Of a stretch of 21,746 bases of DNA, positions 1 to 10,925 are shown piece after piece. A program made the position numbers and the translations under genes. The stretch covers positions 1 through 21,746 of the forward strand of contig JADJMV010000012.1 of assembly GCA_016709445.1 (NCBI GenBank), in the 5' to 3' direction. The DNA is from Phycisphaerales bacterium. Its GTDB lineage: Bacteria > Planctomycetota > Phycisphaerae > Phycisphaerales > UBA1924. How positions within the stretch are numbered: the first letter of the stretch is position 1; each line of letters opens with the position of its first letter. The notes under the pieces were generated by a model. It ran no database searches and was not told the origin of the DNA. It saw only the letters and a list, made by a program, of their open reading frames with translations.

Positions 1-40
1 CACGCCGCCTCCGGGCTGCCCCAACCGCGGAAAACGCGGC

Positions 41-2400
41 ATGACCCAGCTCTTCGCGAAGCTCTTCGGTCTCGACGGCCTCCGCCCCGGCGAGGACGGC
101 GTCCGCCTCGGCTTCTCCCACGCAGCTCCCCACGCGGATCTGAGCACCCATTGTCGTCGCAGCGGTCCTCCTCGCCATCTGGAGCTGTTGGCGCTCGAAG
201 GCCGGCGCAGCGAGCGCGTGGTCCTTGCCGCGTGCCGGGCATTTACTCCTCGTGCTCCTCGCCGTCCTCGCCGGCCGGCCCCCAGCTGGTGCGAGAGAAC
301 GAGCGGACCGAGCGCGACACTGGGTCGCCGTGCTCCTCGACCGCTCCGGGCTCCTTGGCGATCCCCGACGGCGGTGCCAACCGCACCCGCGAAGCCCAAC
401 GAGGCGGCCGCCAGCTCGCCCGCCTGGGCCAGAATCGCCGGGTCCCACGAACTCCTCTGGTTGGGCTTCGACGCCGACGCGTACGAACTCCCCCGCACCG
501 CCGCACTGGGTGAAGCGGCCGGCGCTTCCCGCCGCACGTCTGGGTGCTTCTCTTTCTGGCATCCTTAAGCTGTCAGGACGACCCATCTCGAGCGTCGTGG
601 TCGTTTCCGACAGCCGCACGAGCGATCCCCGAAGAACCAGCGCTCCATGGAACTGACCTCGCAGCCGGTCCCGGTCACCACGGTCCCGCTCGGCAACGAA
701 CAAGCGCTGCTGGATCTTGCAGCAATCAGTCGATGCGGCAAGCTCGGCGTTCGTGGGTGATTTCATTCCAGTGACGGCCCGGGTGGTCGCCCGGGAGCGT
801 GCTGGCGGGCGGGCACGCCCCGCCGCGCGCCGCGCTCACCGGTCCCATGACCGGAGAGACGATCGACTCTCGGGAACTCTCGCCTGACGCACGGCACGAT
901 GGCGTCGCCGAGAATCACCTGGCCGCACGCCCGGAGGAGGGCCGGCATGCCCAGTGGTCCGTCGGGTCGGAATTTGGCGGGGCGACCTGCTCCCCCGAAA
1001 CAACGAGCAGGGCGTCGGATCAGAGCTGGTCGACGAGCCGCTCCGTGTCGCCTATTTCGACGGCTATCCGCGATGGGAATACCGGTTTGTGTCAAGGACC
1101 TGCTGGGTGCAGAGAAATCCGTCAAGTCGAAGCGTCATGCTGCTCGCGACCGACCGCCGCTACATCCAGGAGGGCAATGTCGGCCTCGCCATGTGCCGCC
1201 AACTCCAGCGGTGAATGGTCGGAGTTTGATGTCATCGTGCTCGGCGACGTGCGCTTCCGATGCCTTCACGCCCGAGCAGCTCGAGCAGATCCGCGAGGGT
1301 GCATGCGAAGCAGGGCACCGGCCTCCTCTGGATCGCCGGCCCCGGTTCGACCCCATGGCTCTGGGCCTCCACGCCCCTCCGTGACCTCCTCCCTTCTCGC
1401 CGACACACAAACGACAGCCCCGCGCCCCCGTGCCTGCACCGCAGCCGCCGCCCCGATCACCCGCCGACCCAGGCCCGCCGCCGCCCGCCTCCGGCGTGCT
1501 GGAGATGGGGGGATAGCGCCGGGCATGAAGGCTGGCCCGCAAGCTGAGCGATCCCGCCACCGGCAATCCCCGGTGCTGCGATAGTCGATCGCCCTCGACC
1601 GTCACCGGCCATCAAGCCCACGGCCGAAATCCTCACCGATGGTGTTCCAATCTTCCGGCGGCGATCCCTCGCCCACGGTGGTCACGATGCGGTTCGGCGC
1701 AGGGCGCGTGGTCTTCGTCGGGAGCGACGAACTCTGGCGATGGCGCTACGGGCGCGGCGAGGCGCTCCCCGAACGGTTCTACCTCCCGCTGGTGCGGCTC
1801 GCCGGACGCGGCAGTCTGGCCCGCGCCGGCCGACCCGTCGTGCTCGAAGCGGCGCCGGCGACGATCGGTGTCGAGACGCCCGTCCGCATCAGCGCAACTC
1901 ACTCGACCAGTCCCTCATCGACGCCGCGCCCTCAGTCGGCGTGAGGATTTTGCCAGGCCTCCGGGAGGATCGACCGACGAGGAGGCGACCTCGATCGGGC
2001 GCTCGGCTCCGAGAGGCTCCAGCGGCGGTGCGCGTCCTTCGCCTCAAGCTGGGTCGCGCCCCGGGCCCCAACGGCATTATGTTGTCGAGGCGACGGATCC
2101 GCTCTTGGCATCCAGCGGCGGCGAGGCCGAGTTCAGGTGCTCTCACCCGGTGACGACGAGATGTGCGGACGCCAGAGCCGACCACGCCCTCCTCGCCCAG
2201 GCCACCCAACGCACCAGCGGCGTCGTGCCGCCCGACCGCCTCCACGAACTGAACGGCCTCCTCCCAATCGCTCCATCGTCATCGCCAGCGAGCCCGACGT
2301 CGAGACGCTCTGGAGACAAGCCGATCGTTCTCGCCGTGTTCGTGCTCCTTCTCACCGGCAGGTGGGTGGGCCGTCGCCATGTTCCGTCTGGCCCGAGCAC
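41..2400 (+). pseudogene. VWA / glutamine-amidotransferase-like two-TM membrane protein, shattered by frameshifts
   Basis: No single frame is open, but ordered peptides on the + strand rebuild one protein of about 780 residues. Its parts are: an ATG at 41; a TM helix at nt 144-200 (APIVVAAVLLAIW); a second TM at about 240-275; a MIDAS-like VLLDRSGSLAIPD split over two frames at 323-370; LLWLGFDADAYELP at 450-493; SSVVVVSD near 590; VPVTTVPLGNEQALLDLAA at 668-724; VAYFDGYPRWEYRFV at 1045-1092; MLLATDRRYIQEGN at 1137-1178; LLWIAGPGSTPW near 1320; SDELWRWRYGRGEALPERF at 1720-1780; and a C-terminal TM (IVLAVFVLLLTGRWVGRR) ending near 2380. This order matches the large planctomycete membrane proteins with a VWA region followed by a class I amidotransferase-like fold; their exact role is unknown. 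At least a dozen frame changes are needed. Preserved motifs in correct order point to read error more than old decay. The exact end is uncertain. Confidence 0.72.
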
Positions 2401-2615
2401 CCGGAAGCCGCGTGCGGCCGAGCACGCCGGGAAGTGGCGTCTATCACGCCCCGCCCGGTCGATCAGCGCGCGTGTGAGCACCTGCAAATGACAATCTATC
2501 CGCCCCAAGCTCGTGGGCCCACGGACCCAGCACCAAACTCGCCGTCACGGTCCGATGACCTCCCACCTCTGTGCACCCCGTGCTCACGCACGCGGCTCTG
2601 TCAGGACTACCATCC
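2401..2615. other. Gap between membrane protein and rnpB
   Basis: I see no supported gene here. The stretch should hold the rnpB promoter, but no convincing -35/-10 pair could be picked out in this error-prone, GC-rich sequence. Confidence 0.4.
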
Positions 2616-3050
2616 ATCGGCGTGGCAAAGCTGGCGCAGGAGGGGTGACCCCGACTGAGAAAGTCGAGCACGACAGGACACGGTGGTAGGTAACGCCCAC
2701 CCGCCACTTTGGTCCGGGGCGAGGGAAAATTACCACAGAGAGCAAACCGCCGATGGCCCGAAAACCGGGGATCAGGAAATGGTGAAAGGGAGTGCGGTAG
2801 GCACCGCCCGGCTGGTGACAGCCGGGGCACGGTAAACCCCACCGCGTGCAAGCCCAAGCAGCTCCCAGGCCTGTCCGGTCAATGGGGGCGGGTAGGGTGC
2901 TCGGGGCCTTGAGCCCCGGACCGCGTCGGCAACGGCGCGGCGAGAGAAATGGCCGCTCGGGTCCGGCGGAGGCCTCCGCGTGAGCCCCGTCAAAGGGCGC
3001 TGGAGGATTTACCGGCGACGACAGAACTCGGCTTACCGGCCACGCCGGAC
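2616..3050 (+). ncRNA. rnpB: RNase P RNA, bacterial class A
   Basis: This is the catalytic RNA that matures tRNA 5' ends. The conserved core is read in order: GAGAAAGTC near 2656 (normally GAGGAAAGTC, one G short); AGGTAACGCC near 2688; CACAGAGAGCAAACCGCCGA near 2734; GGTGAAAGGG near 2780; GGCTGGTGACAGCC near 2809; GGCACGGTAAACCCCACC near 2825; GGGTAGGGTGCTCG near 2890; and GACAGAACTCGGCTTACCGG near 3019. P1 closes the molecule: CGGCGTGGC at 2618-2626 pairs with GCCACGCCG at 3039-3047. P4 is supported by covariation: the usual CCGGG/CCCGG becomes TCGAG/CTCGG. P3 appears as a very short hairpin (GGGGTGACCCC). I could not draw P2 convincingly, perhaps because of base errors. The length of about 430 nt is normal for the class. 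The open frames crossing it are spurious. Confidence 0.94.
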
Positions 3051-3166
3051 CACTGGGGCGCGGGCCACTCGCGAAGCGAGGGCCGCAGCCATTTTGCCGG
3101 TGCGGCGGTGACACGTGATTTCACCAGCAGCATCAGCTGAACAGCGCGACGAAACAGCGAGGCAGT

Positions 3167-3523
3167 TCAAGAATTACGATCCACACTACGTGGCTTTTCG
3201 ATTCGGTCGATGTTCGCCATCGCGTGAACAGGCCGGTAGCGCCACCCGCACCCTTCCCCCGATGAGAGGTCACCGGGCCCTATATCCATGAGTAGAAGCT
3301 CGCCCCTGCCCGCCGCCTGATCGAGATCATGCAGAGATCGCCAGCGTTCTGGTCCTTCGCCCCGGCGGTCGGCGTCGGCGTTCGCCGCGTGTCGCGCCCC
3401 GCACTCGGGGCAGTTGGTCCCGAACGGGACGCCGGTGACGTCGTACCCGCAAACGGGTCAGGGCCGGAACGCCGGAAGCTTCGCGGGCAGTTGGGGCATG
3501 GCGTCCTTGAGGTTACGGCCCAT
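3167..3523 (-). pseudogene. Small zinc-ribbon protein with in-frame TGA at a Cys position
   Basis: One frame runs from ATG (3521-3523, peptide MGRNLKDAMPQLP) to TGA (3167-3169), interrupted by a TGA at 3458-3460. Directly after that stop the same frame reads PVCGYDVTGVPFGTNCPECG, a two-knuckle zinc ribbon. The expected form is CPxCGYD, so the TGA replaces the first cysteine codon (TGC/TGT to TGA, one base). Cys-GYD-(L/V)xG(L/V) followed by NCPECG is a very common N-terminal module of short planctomycete proteins, usually linked to membrane segments. The remaining ~70 residues after the ribbon show no domain I recognise. The stop could be a base error, a real nonsense mutation or, less likely, selenocysteine. 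Product function is unknown. Confidence 0.5.
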
Positions 3524-3581
3524 CGGTCCGACCGCAGCAATGCGGCGGCGGACAGTGTGCTTCACAGGCGGGTTCGGAGAT

Positions 3582-3992
3582 TCAGACCGCCACCGTGTAG
3601 AGCAGGGCCGGGCCGCCGAAGCAGGAGATAAGCACGTTCCAGGGCAGGCATGCCCCAGCACAGCCAGCGTCGGTGCGCTGAGAATCTTTCCCGAGGAGCC
3701 CAGCCGCCCTGCCCCTGGCGACGGCGGGACGCGACAACAATGCAGAATGCGTCCGGCGAGGCGCGAAGATCCGACGCTGATCGGGGGAGCCAGAAGAGTG
3801 CGGCCGCCCGCAAAGGCCGCACGTACCCGAAACGTTCAGGCGTCCAGAGGATGCACGGAAGTCCGCGGCCTCCCCAGGTATGCGGCGGGGGATCTGGTGA
3901 CTTACTCAGGGCGGGGAGTCTGGCTGCAGGCCGGCAACGTCGTAGCCGCAGTTGGGGCAGAGGAGTGGGTGGTGGTCGGGTTCGTCGGGCAT
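3582..3992 (-). pseudogene. Zinc-ribbon membrane protein fragment, frameshifted
   Basis: An ATG at 3990-3992 opens MPDEPDHHPLLCPNCGYDVAGL, the typical planctomycete zinc-ribbon N-terminus. The frame then meets a TGA near 3905 where a second CPxCG knuckle would be expected. In another frame the 3' part reads WNVLISCFGGPALLYTVAV and stops at TGA 3582-3584, which fits a C-terminal membrane helix. At least two frame changes are needed to join the ends. The product would be about 135 residues. It is a likely paralogue of the zinc-ribbon gene just downstream on the same strand. No function can be assigned. Confidence 0.45.
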
Positions 3993-4214
3993 GGGGCGGC
4001 TCGAGAGCCGGATCGTACTCGACCGGTCCGCGTGAGTTGCAGGGCGCGTGGGTTGCGGTGTTCGGGCTCCCGCGGAACCGGAACGGCTTGGGACACGTGG
4101 CTCCATCCGCACCACCGTCGTGCCGTGGGTGAGCATTGGTGGTTGGAGGATCGGTGGGGGCACGACGGTGGTAGCACGTGGGCGGGCTCGTCATGCTCCG
4201 GGCGCCGGTGGACC

Positions 4215-5036
4215 CTGCGGTCCGACCTACCACGCACACGAAAGCTGTCCTCGATGTCGTTGTCGCCTGTGGCCGGGAGCGTATAGCGCGTTGCCCTCAG
4301 CGTCGGTCGCGTCGGGGGTTCAGTCGTAGACCTCGGTCGTCGCGAAGCCGGCCTCGGTCAGGGGGCGTCGCGGGTTCGGAGACGCTCCACAGCGCCCAGC
4401 AGTAAACGAACGCCTCCGGCGAAGTGGCTGCTCGACCTTGCGCTCCGCGGAGGATCTCGAATTGGAGCACGTCGGTCACCATCCCCGTCAGCGGGTTGGC
4501 CTCGCGCTGCTCCCAGGTGTAGCGGACGGTGCGTCCGTCGGGCAGCTCGTGGTCGCGTTCGACCTCGCCGGTGAGGAAGGCCGACTCACCGCCGTAGGTC
4601 TCGCAGACGAACACGCCGGCGGGGGCGAGGCGGGCGCGCGCGACGCGAGAGATAGGCGACCAGCTCTGCGCGCGTGGGGGTAGCCGATGGAGAAGTTGCC
4701 GACGAAGAGGATGTCGCAGGCAGGCTCGGCCGGGGCCGCGGCCCGGACATCGCCGACGATGCGGGTGATGCGGGGTGGGGTCGGCGGTGGAAGGCGGCCC
4801 CGTCCGAGATCGTCGCGACGGCGCGGGCGTCGGGCGACGATTCGGCCCCAGAGACGAGAGCGCGCTCCGTCCCGGCGAAATCCTCACCCAACACACGGGG
4901 CGAGCCGCCGTGGACCGCTCAGGTCTGGGGAACATCTGTACGGGCGACTGGACGCACAGCTCTGTAAGTCGTGCTTGTCGAGTTCGGGTCGCAAGCGTTC
5001 CACCGCCGGGTTCGACGAGACCACCGAGGAAGACAC
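4215..5036 (-). pseudogene. Class I SAM-dependent methyltransferase, frameshifted
   Basis: Peptides from three frames join into one methyltransferase of about 270 residues. A GTG at 5034-5036 opens MSSSVVSSNPAVERLRPELD. Then follow YELCVQSP-like and GGSPRVLGEDFAGTG-like segments near 4890 (SAM-binding motif I), ILFVGNFSIGYPHARAELV-like sequence near 4700, VFVCETYGGESAFLTGEVER near 4600, and LPDGRTVRYTWEQREANPL near 4520. The C-terminal part is AFVYCWALWSVSE then GFATTEVYD near 4330. The pattern CETYGG...VRYTW fits a family of small-molecule or protein methyltransferases common in planctomycetes; the substrate is unknown. At least four frame changes occur. The end is set near a TAG at 4227-4229 and is uncertain. 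Confidence 0.68.
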
Positions 5037-5108
5037 CAGCGCCGGTCCGGGATCGCCCGAAAGCCCAAGTCCGGGGTTCCGAACCTCACAACTCCGCTCC
5101 CAGCGACC

Positions 5109-5253
5109 TCAGCGGTGCTCCTTCTTCAGCGTCACGGTGAGCCACGGCGGGTGCCCCCACCACGAGTTGTCGCCGCCCGGCTCAGGCAGTACCCTCAATC
5201 CACCGGACGACCTCCGCCGTACCGCTCCCCGCGGGGCCTCGCTTCCTCGACAT
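5109..5253 (-). CDS. Small hypothetical protein (~46 aa), one frameshift
   Basis: Its ATG (5251-5253) overlaps the upstream gene's stop as TGATG, which suggests translational coupling. The reading starts MSRKRGPAGSGTAEVVRWI, and after one frame change continues VLPEPGGDNSWWGHPPW then LTVTLKKEHR, stopping at TGA 5109-5111. The Trp-rich, charged tail looks coding, but no family is recognised. The stop-start overlap and the same-strand position are the main support. Confidence 0.4.
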
Positions 5254-5930
5254 CAGAAGTCGTGCTTGCAGTTCTCGCACTTCTTGGCCGAGTCGAAGCG
5301 GATCGGGCACCAGAACGTCTCGACGTTGCGGAGCATCTCGCCGCCGAGGGCCCAGATGCCGGTCATCCAGTCGCAGAGGCACCAGATCAGGTCGTGGCCG
5401 ACGAGCCCCTCGAACTTGTGGCGGCTCACGTTGACCCACTCGGCGGGCTTGTACTTCGGCAGGCGGACCAGCCACGTCAGCGGCGGATAGACGATGCACT
5501 CGGCCACCCGGATGACCCAGAACACCGGCACCGCCAGGGCTGTCCACCACACCGCGGCGTGATTGCGCCGGCCCAGGCCCGGTTGAGCGTGTGGACGATC
5601 CGCGGCCCCCTTGAGGTGCTTGCGATTGCCCCAGTCCGGAAGCACCGTCCACCATCACCGCCAGCACCTGCCCGACCACGGCCGCGAGAAACCCGAGCAG
5701 GGCCGCCAGCCCGCGGCTCAACGCCCCCGAAGACCCGGGGCCCGCGATCGCCCCGCGATCATCGGCCCGGCCGTGAAGTACGTGATCGCGAGGTCCAACC
5801 CCGGCGCCCTGCAGAGCCAGAGCGAGACCGCCCTCCCCGCCGGGCCCAGGCGCGGTACGAGATGCACGACGGCCGCGCCGGCGAGCATGGCGGCCAGGGT
5901 GATGAGGGCGATCTGGAGGAATGGGGGCAT
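5253..5930 (-). CDS. Membrane protein with C-terminal CxxC tail, two frameshifts
   Basis: ATG at 5928-5930 gives MPPFLQIALITLAAMLAGAA, a first membrane helix, then HLVPRLGPAGRAVSLWLCRA. After a frame change near 5750 it reads RGLAALLGFLAAVVGQVLAV (second helix). After another near 5645 it reads LPDWGNRKHLKG and continues uninterrupted through WWTALAVPVFWVIRVAECIV (third helix) to a conserved-looking end, ETFWCPIRFDSAKKCENCKHDF. The joined product is about 225 residues. The two Cys in CENC plus upstream Cys could bind a metal at the membrane surface. I recognise the pattern as a planctomycete hypothetical protein but know no function. It lies downstream of hppA, separated by a terminator-like hairpin, and overlaps the next small ORF by one base. 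Confidence 0.6.
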
Positions 5931-5966
5931 GGCCGCGAGTTTACGCTCGCGCGGGCCGCAACGAAA

Positions 5967-5992
5967 GCCGGCCCGGGATGAACCGGGCCGGC
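5967..5992 (-). terminator. Hairpin after hppA, candidate intrinsic terminator
   Basis: A perfect 10 bp inverted repeat, GCCGGCCCGG and CCGGGCCGGC, flanks a 6-base loop. Read on the minus strand it is followed by TTTCGTTG, a weak T tract. It lies about 30 bases past the end of hppA and 37 bases before the next start. The very stable stem supports termination or 3'-end protection of the hppA mRNA; the short T run makes strict Rho-independent action uncertain. Confidence 0.55.
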
Positions 5993-6019
5993 GTCGGAAA
6001 GTCCCTGATGCGAGGGCGA

Positions 6020-8475
<2,456 letters not shown>

Positions 8476-8529
8476 TCTCCCGGGGCCGTCAAGCCGCCGG
8501 GGTCCTCCGGCCACGAGACCGCGACGGGA

Positions 8530-8733
8530 TCATCGGCCCCCGACGGGGGCATCGGTACGAAACTTGCGCCCCACCGACTTACGAGCCGCGCGACGGCGAC
8601 GCTCGGAGGGCTTCTCGTAGTATTCCTTGCGGCGGATGTCCTTGGTCAGGCCTTCCTTCTCGCAGAGCTTCTTGAAGCGCTTCATCATGCCTTCAACGTG
8701 CTCGCCGCCCCTCGCCTTGATCCGGATCGCCAT
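8530..8733 (-). CDS. rpsU: 30S ribosomal protein S21
   Basis: This 67-residue protein belongs to the small ribosomal subunit near the anti-Shine-Dalgarno region and helps initiation. It reads MAIRIKARGGEHVEGMMKRF, then FKKLCEKEGLTKDIRRKEYY, then EKPSERRRRAARKS, the full bS21 signature of an N-terminal strand and a highly basic helical tail. Length is typical. A GAGG lies about 6 bases before the ATG. The gene is intact and leads the minus-strand group with hppA 55 bases downstream; its promoter should lie in the 150 bases shared with the divergent NYN gene. Confidence 0.96.
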   Translation of the reverse strand: MAIRIKARGGEHVEGMMKRFKKLCEKEGLTKDIRRKEYYEKPSERRRRAARKSVGRKFRTDAPVGGR

Positions 8734-8883
8734 GCAAACCTCGCTGCCCGCGCCCCGCGCGGCTGGGATGAGTACCTTCTCCTCGGAGCCCCCCGGGGTT
8801 TCTCATCGGCCCTCCCAGGGTCCCAAGTAAGGTCCACCATCGCCGGGGATCAAGTCCGAATCGGTTTGGGCGAGGATAGGGTC

Positions 8884-9663
8884 GTGCTGATTGTCGACGC
8901 CTACAACGTGCTCCACCTGCCCGAGGCGGCCGCAAGAGACCTCGATGTTGCCGCCCTGTGCCGCTCCATCGGCGCCAGCCGGTATGCCGGGGGCCGAGTG
9001 GTCGTCATCTGCGACGGGGCCCCTGGATCTGGCCCCGAGGCCCGCGAGCGTGCGAGCGGAGCGGGGATCGACGTGGTCTTTGTCGGGGCCGGGCGGTCCG
9101 CCGATGACGAGATCGAGGCCCGCCTCCACCGACATGGCGGAGCCGGGGTCACCGTCGTCAGCGACGACCGACGCCTGCGGCGGGCTGCCGGCCGGGCCAA
9201 GGCGCGCACGCTGGCCAGCGGGGCGTTTCTGGCCCAGATCCTGCTCGACCAGGCCCGTCGCCCCACCCGCCAGAGGCCCGCATTTACTAAGGATCTGCCC
9301 CTCGACCGCTACTCGATCGCCCACTGGTTGTCGGAGTTCGGGTTGCCCGCCTCGGACGTGCTCGCCCCGCGTCCGAACGCGCCCAAGAGCGGGACCCGGC
9401 GAGCGAGGCCTAGCCCCGCGGCCGAGACGCAGCAAAGAGCTGGTCAGGCTTCCCTGCCCGAGCCTCCCCCTGCCACGATTACGCCCAGGGAGACCTCCAG
9501 CCGAACGGAAGAGGCCGCCGAGGGGCTGGCGCGTCTTGAGGCCCTCCGCGAGGATCCGATCATCCGCGACGCCCTGGAGGCGTGGCGCGGGCGCCTGAGT
9601 CTCGAAGACCTGGACATGCAGCGATGGCTGGATGGACCGGCCGGCCGGGGCCCGGCGGGCTGA
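8884..9663 (+). CDS. NYN/PIN-like (YacP-type) ribonuclease domain protein
   Basis: The N-terminal ~125 residues form a NYN domain, a PIN-like metal-dependent RNase fold: MLIVDAYNVLHL (Asp5, Asn8), VVVICDGAP (Asp44), GRSADDEIEARL (Asp74/75) and VTVVSDDRRLRRAA (Asp94/95) supply the acidic cluster. This resembles B. subtilis Rae1/YacP, a ribosome-associated mRNA endonuclease; the same role here is an inference. Residues ~130-215 are Pro/Ser/Arg-rich and probably disordered. The end (RLEALREDPIIRDALEAW, then LSLEDLDMQRWLDG) looks helical. I chose GTG at 8884, just before the first strand and after a GGATAGGG; the open frame extends upstream, but that part overlaps rpsU and hppA. Its TGA (9661-9663) abuts the last codon of convergent citrate synthase. 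Confidence 0.85.
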   Translation: MLIVDAYNVLHLPEAAARDLDVAALCRSIGASRYAGGRVVVICDGAPGSGPEARERASGAGIDVVFVGAGRSADDEIEARLHRHGGAGVTVVSDDRRLRRAAGRAKARTLASGAFLAQILLDQARRPTRQRPAFTKDLPLDRYSIAHWLSEFGLPASDVLAPRPNAPKSGTRRARPSPAAETQQRAGQASLPEPPPATITPRETSSRTEEAAEGLARLEALREDPIIRDALEAWRGRLSLEDLDMQRWLDGPAGRGPAG

Positions 9664-10800
9664 CTAACGCTCGGCGATCGGGATATAGGGGGCGTCGTGG
9701 GGCCCGATGTACGCGGCCTTCGGACGGAACAGCCGGTTATCGCGGAGCTGTTCGAGGACGTGGCCGCTCCAGCCCGCGATGCGGGAAAGCGCGAACATCG
9801 GCGTGAACAGATCGAGCTTGAGCCCGATGCAGTGGTAGGTCGTGGCGGAGTAGAAGTCGACGTTGGGGTAGATGCCCTTCGACGCGACCTCGCGCTCCAT
9901 GATCTTCTCGATGGCATTGCTCTTCGCGTAGAGATCGCTGTTGCCGGTATCCTCGGCCAGCTTCTTCGCGAGCTTCTGGAGGTCGGTCGCCCGCGGGTCT
10001 TTGGCCTTGTAGACGCGGTGGCCGAACCCCATGATCTTCTCGTGCCGCTCGATCTTGCCCATGACGTAGGGCTCGACGGCTTCCAGATTCGGGATCTCGT
10101 TGAGCATGTGCATCACGCCCTCGTTGGCGCCGCCATGGAGCGGGCCGCGGAGGCTGCCCACGGCGCCCGTGAGGGCCGAATACACGTCGGAAAGCGTCGA
10201 GATGATGACGCGGGCCGTGAAGGTGGAATTGTTGAGCCCGTGATCGGCGTGGAGGATCATGCAGATGTCGAAGGCGCGGGCCATGGTGGGGGTCGGCGCC
10301 TCGCCATTGAGCATGTAGAGAAAGTTCTGGGCGAAGGTGAGGCTGGTGTCGGGCTTGACGAACGGCAGGCCGCGACGGTGACGGTCGAAGCAGGCGACCA
10401 GCGCGGGAGCCATTCCCAGGATTCGGATCGACTTGGCGCGGGCCGCGTCCACGTCGTTGGCGTTCGGCGTGGTGTCGTAGAGCGCCAGCTCGCTGATCAG
10501 CGTGCGGAGCGCGTGCATGGGTTGCGCAGTCTTGGGCAGGGCGCCGATCCGCTGGATGAGACCCTCGGGCGGCATGTAGTTGCTGCGCAGGGCGGCGGTG
10601 AATTCCTTGAGCTCGTCGGCCCGCGGGAGCCTGAGGTTCCACAGCAGGAACACCACCTCCTCAAAGGTCGAGTTCGAGGACAGTTCGCCGATGGGGATGC
10701 CCACATACTCGAGCACACCCTTCTGGCCGTCGATGTAGGACATCTGCGTCTCGGCCGCGACGATGCCCTCCAGCCCCTTCGCGAACGTGGCGGTTGTCAT
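9664..10800 (-). CDS. gltA: Citrate synthase
   Basis: It condenses acetyl-CoA and oxaloacetate to citrate at the entry to the TCA cycle. The 378-residue product is intact. Catalytic residues are visible: His222 in GPLHGGANEG, His261 in GFGHRVYKAKDPRA, and Asp315 in YPNVDFYSATTYH, with the substrate-binding His187 in HADHGLNNSTF. The C-terminus GWSGHVLEQL...RPKAAYIGP is typical. The size matches the short, type I-like Gram-positive/archaeal form, not the ~430-residue allosteric E. coli form. A methylcitrate synthase (PrpC) is hard to exclude from sequence alone, but no prp genes lie nearby. ATG 10798-10800 is preceded by AAGGAG at good spacing. The upstream in-frame extension lacks support. 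Confidence 0.95.
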   Translation of the reverse strand: MTTATFAKGLEGIVAAETQMSYIDGQKGVLEYVGIPIGELSSNSTFEEVVFLLWNLRLPRADELKEFTAALRSNYMPPEGLIQRIGALPKTAQPMHALRTLISELALYDTTPNANDVDAARAKSIRILGMAPALVACFDRHRRGLPFVKPDTSLTFAQNFLYMLNGEAPTPTMARAFDICMILHADHGLNNSTFTARVIISTLSDVYSALTGAVGSLRGPLHGGANEGVMHMLNEIPNLEAVEPYVMGKIERHEKIMGFGHRVYKAKDPRATDLQKLAKKLAEDTGNSDLYAKSNAIEKIMEREVASKGIYPNVDFYSATTYHCIGLKLDLFTPMFALSRIAGWSGHVLEQLRDNRLFRPKAAYIGPHDAPYIPIAER

Positions 10801-10925
10801 CCTCAAAGCTCCTTCTCGGCAATCTATCGGTCGCGTCGACCCCACGGGTGCGGGGAAAAGAGTATAGGTTGGGAGCCCGCGCCGAGCCACGCGGGACGGC
10901 CCCTCCCGAGTGGGTACCATCCGGC
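10801..10925. promoter_or_regulatory. Divergent intergenic region between citrate synthase and rhomboid genes
   Basis: This 125-base gap must hold promoters for both divergent genes. On the minus strand AAGGAGCTTTGAGG is the citrate synthase ribosome-binding site. An AT-richer patch, AAAAGAGTATAGG (10856-10868), may be part of a promoter, but no full -35/-10 pair is clear. Confidence 0.35.

Noticed and set aside
2444..3114. Protein-coding frames across 2.5-3.1 kb
   Set aside because: The sequence matches RNase P RNA conserved regions in order with P1 and P4 pairing, so the frames are spurious.
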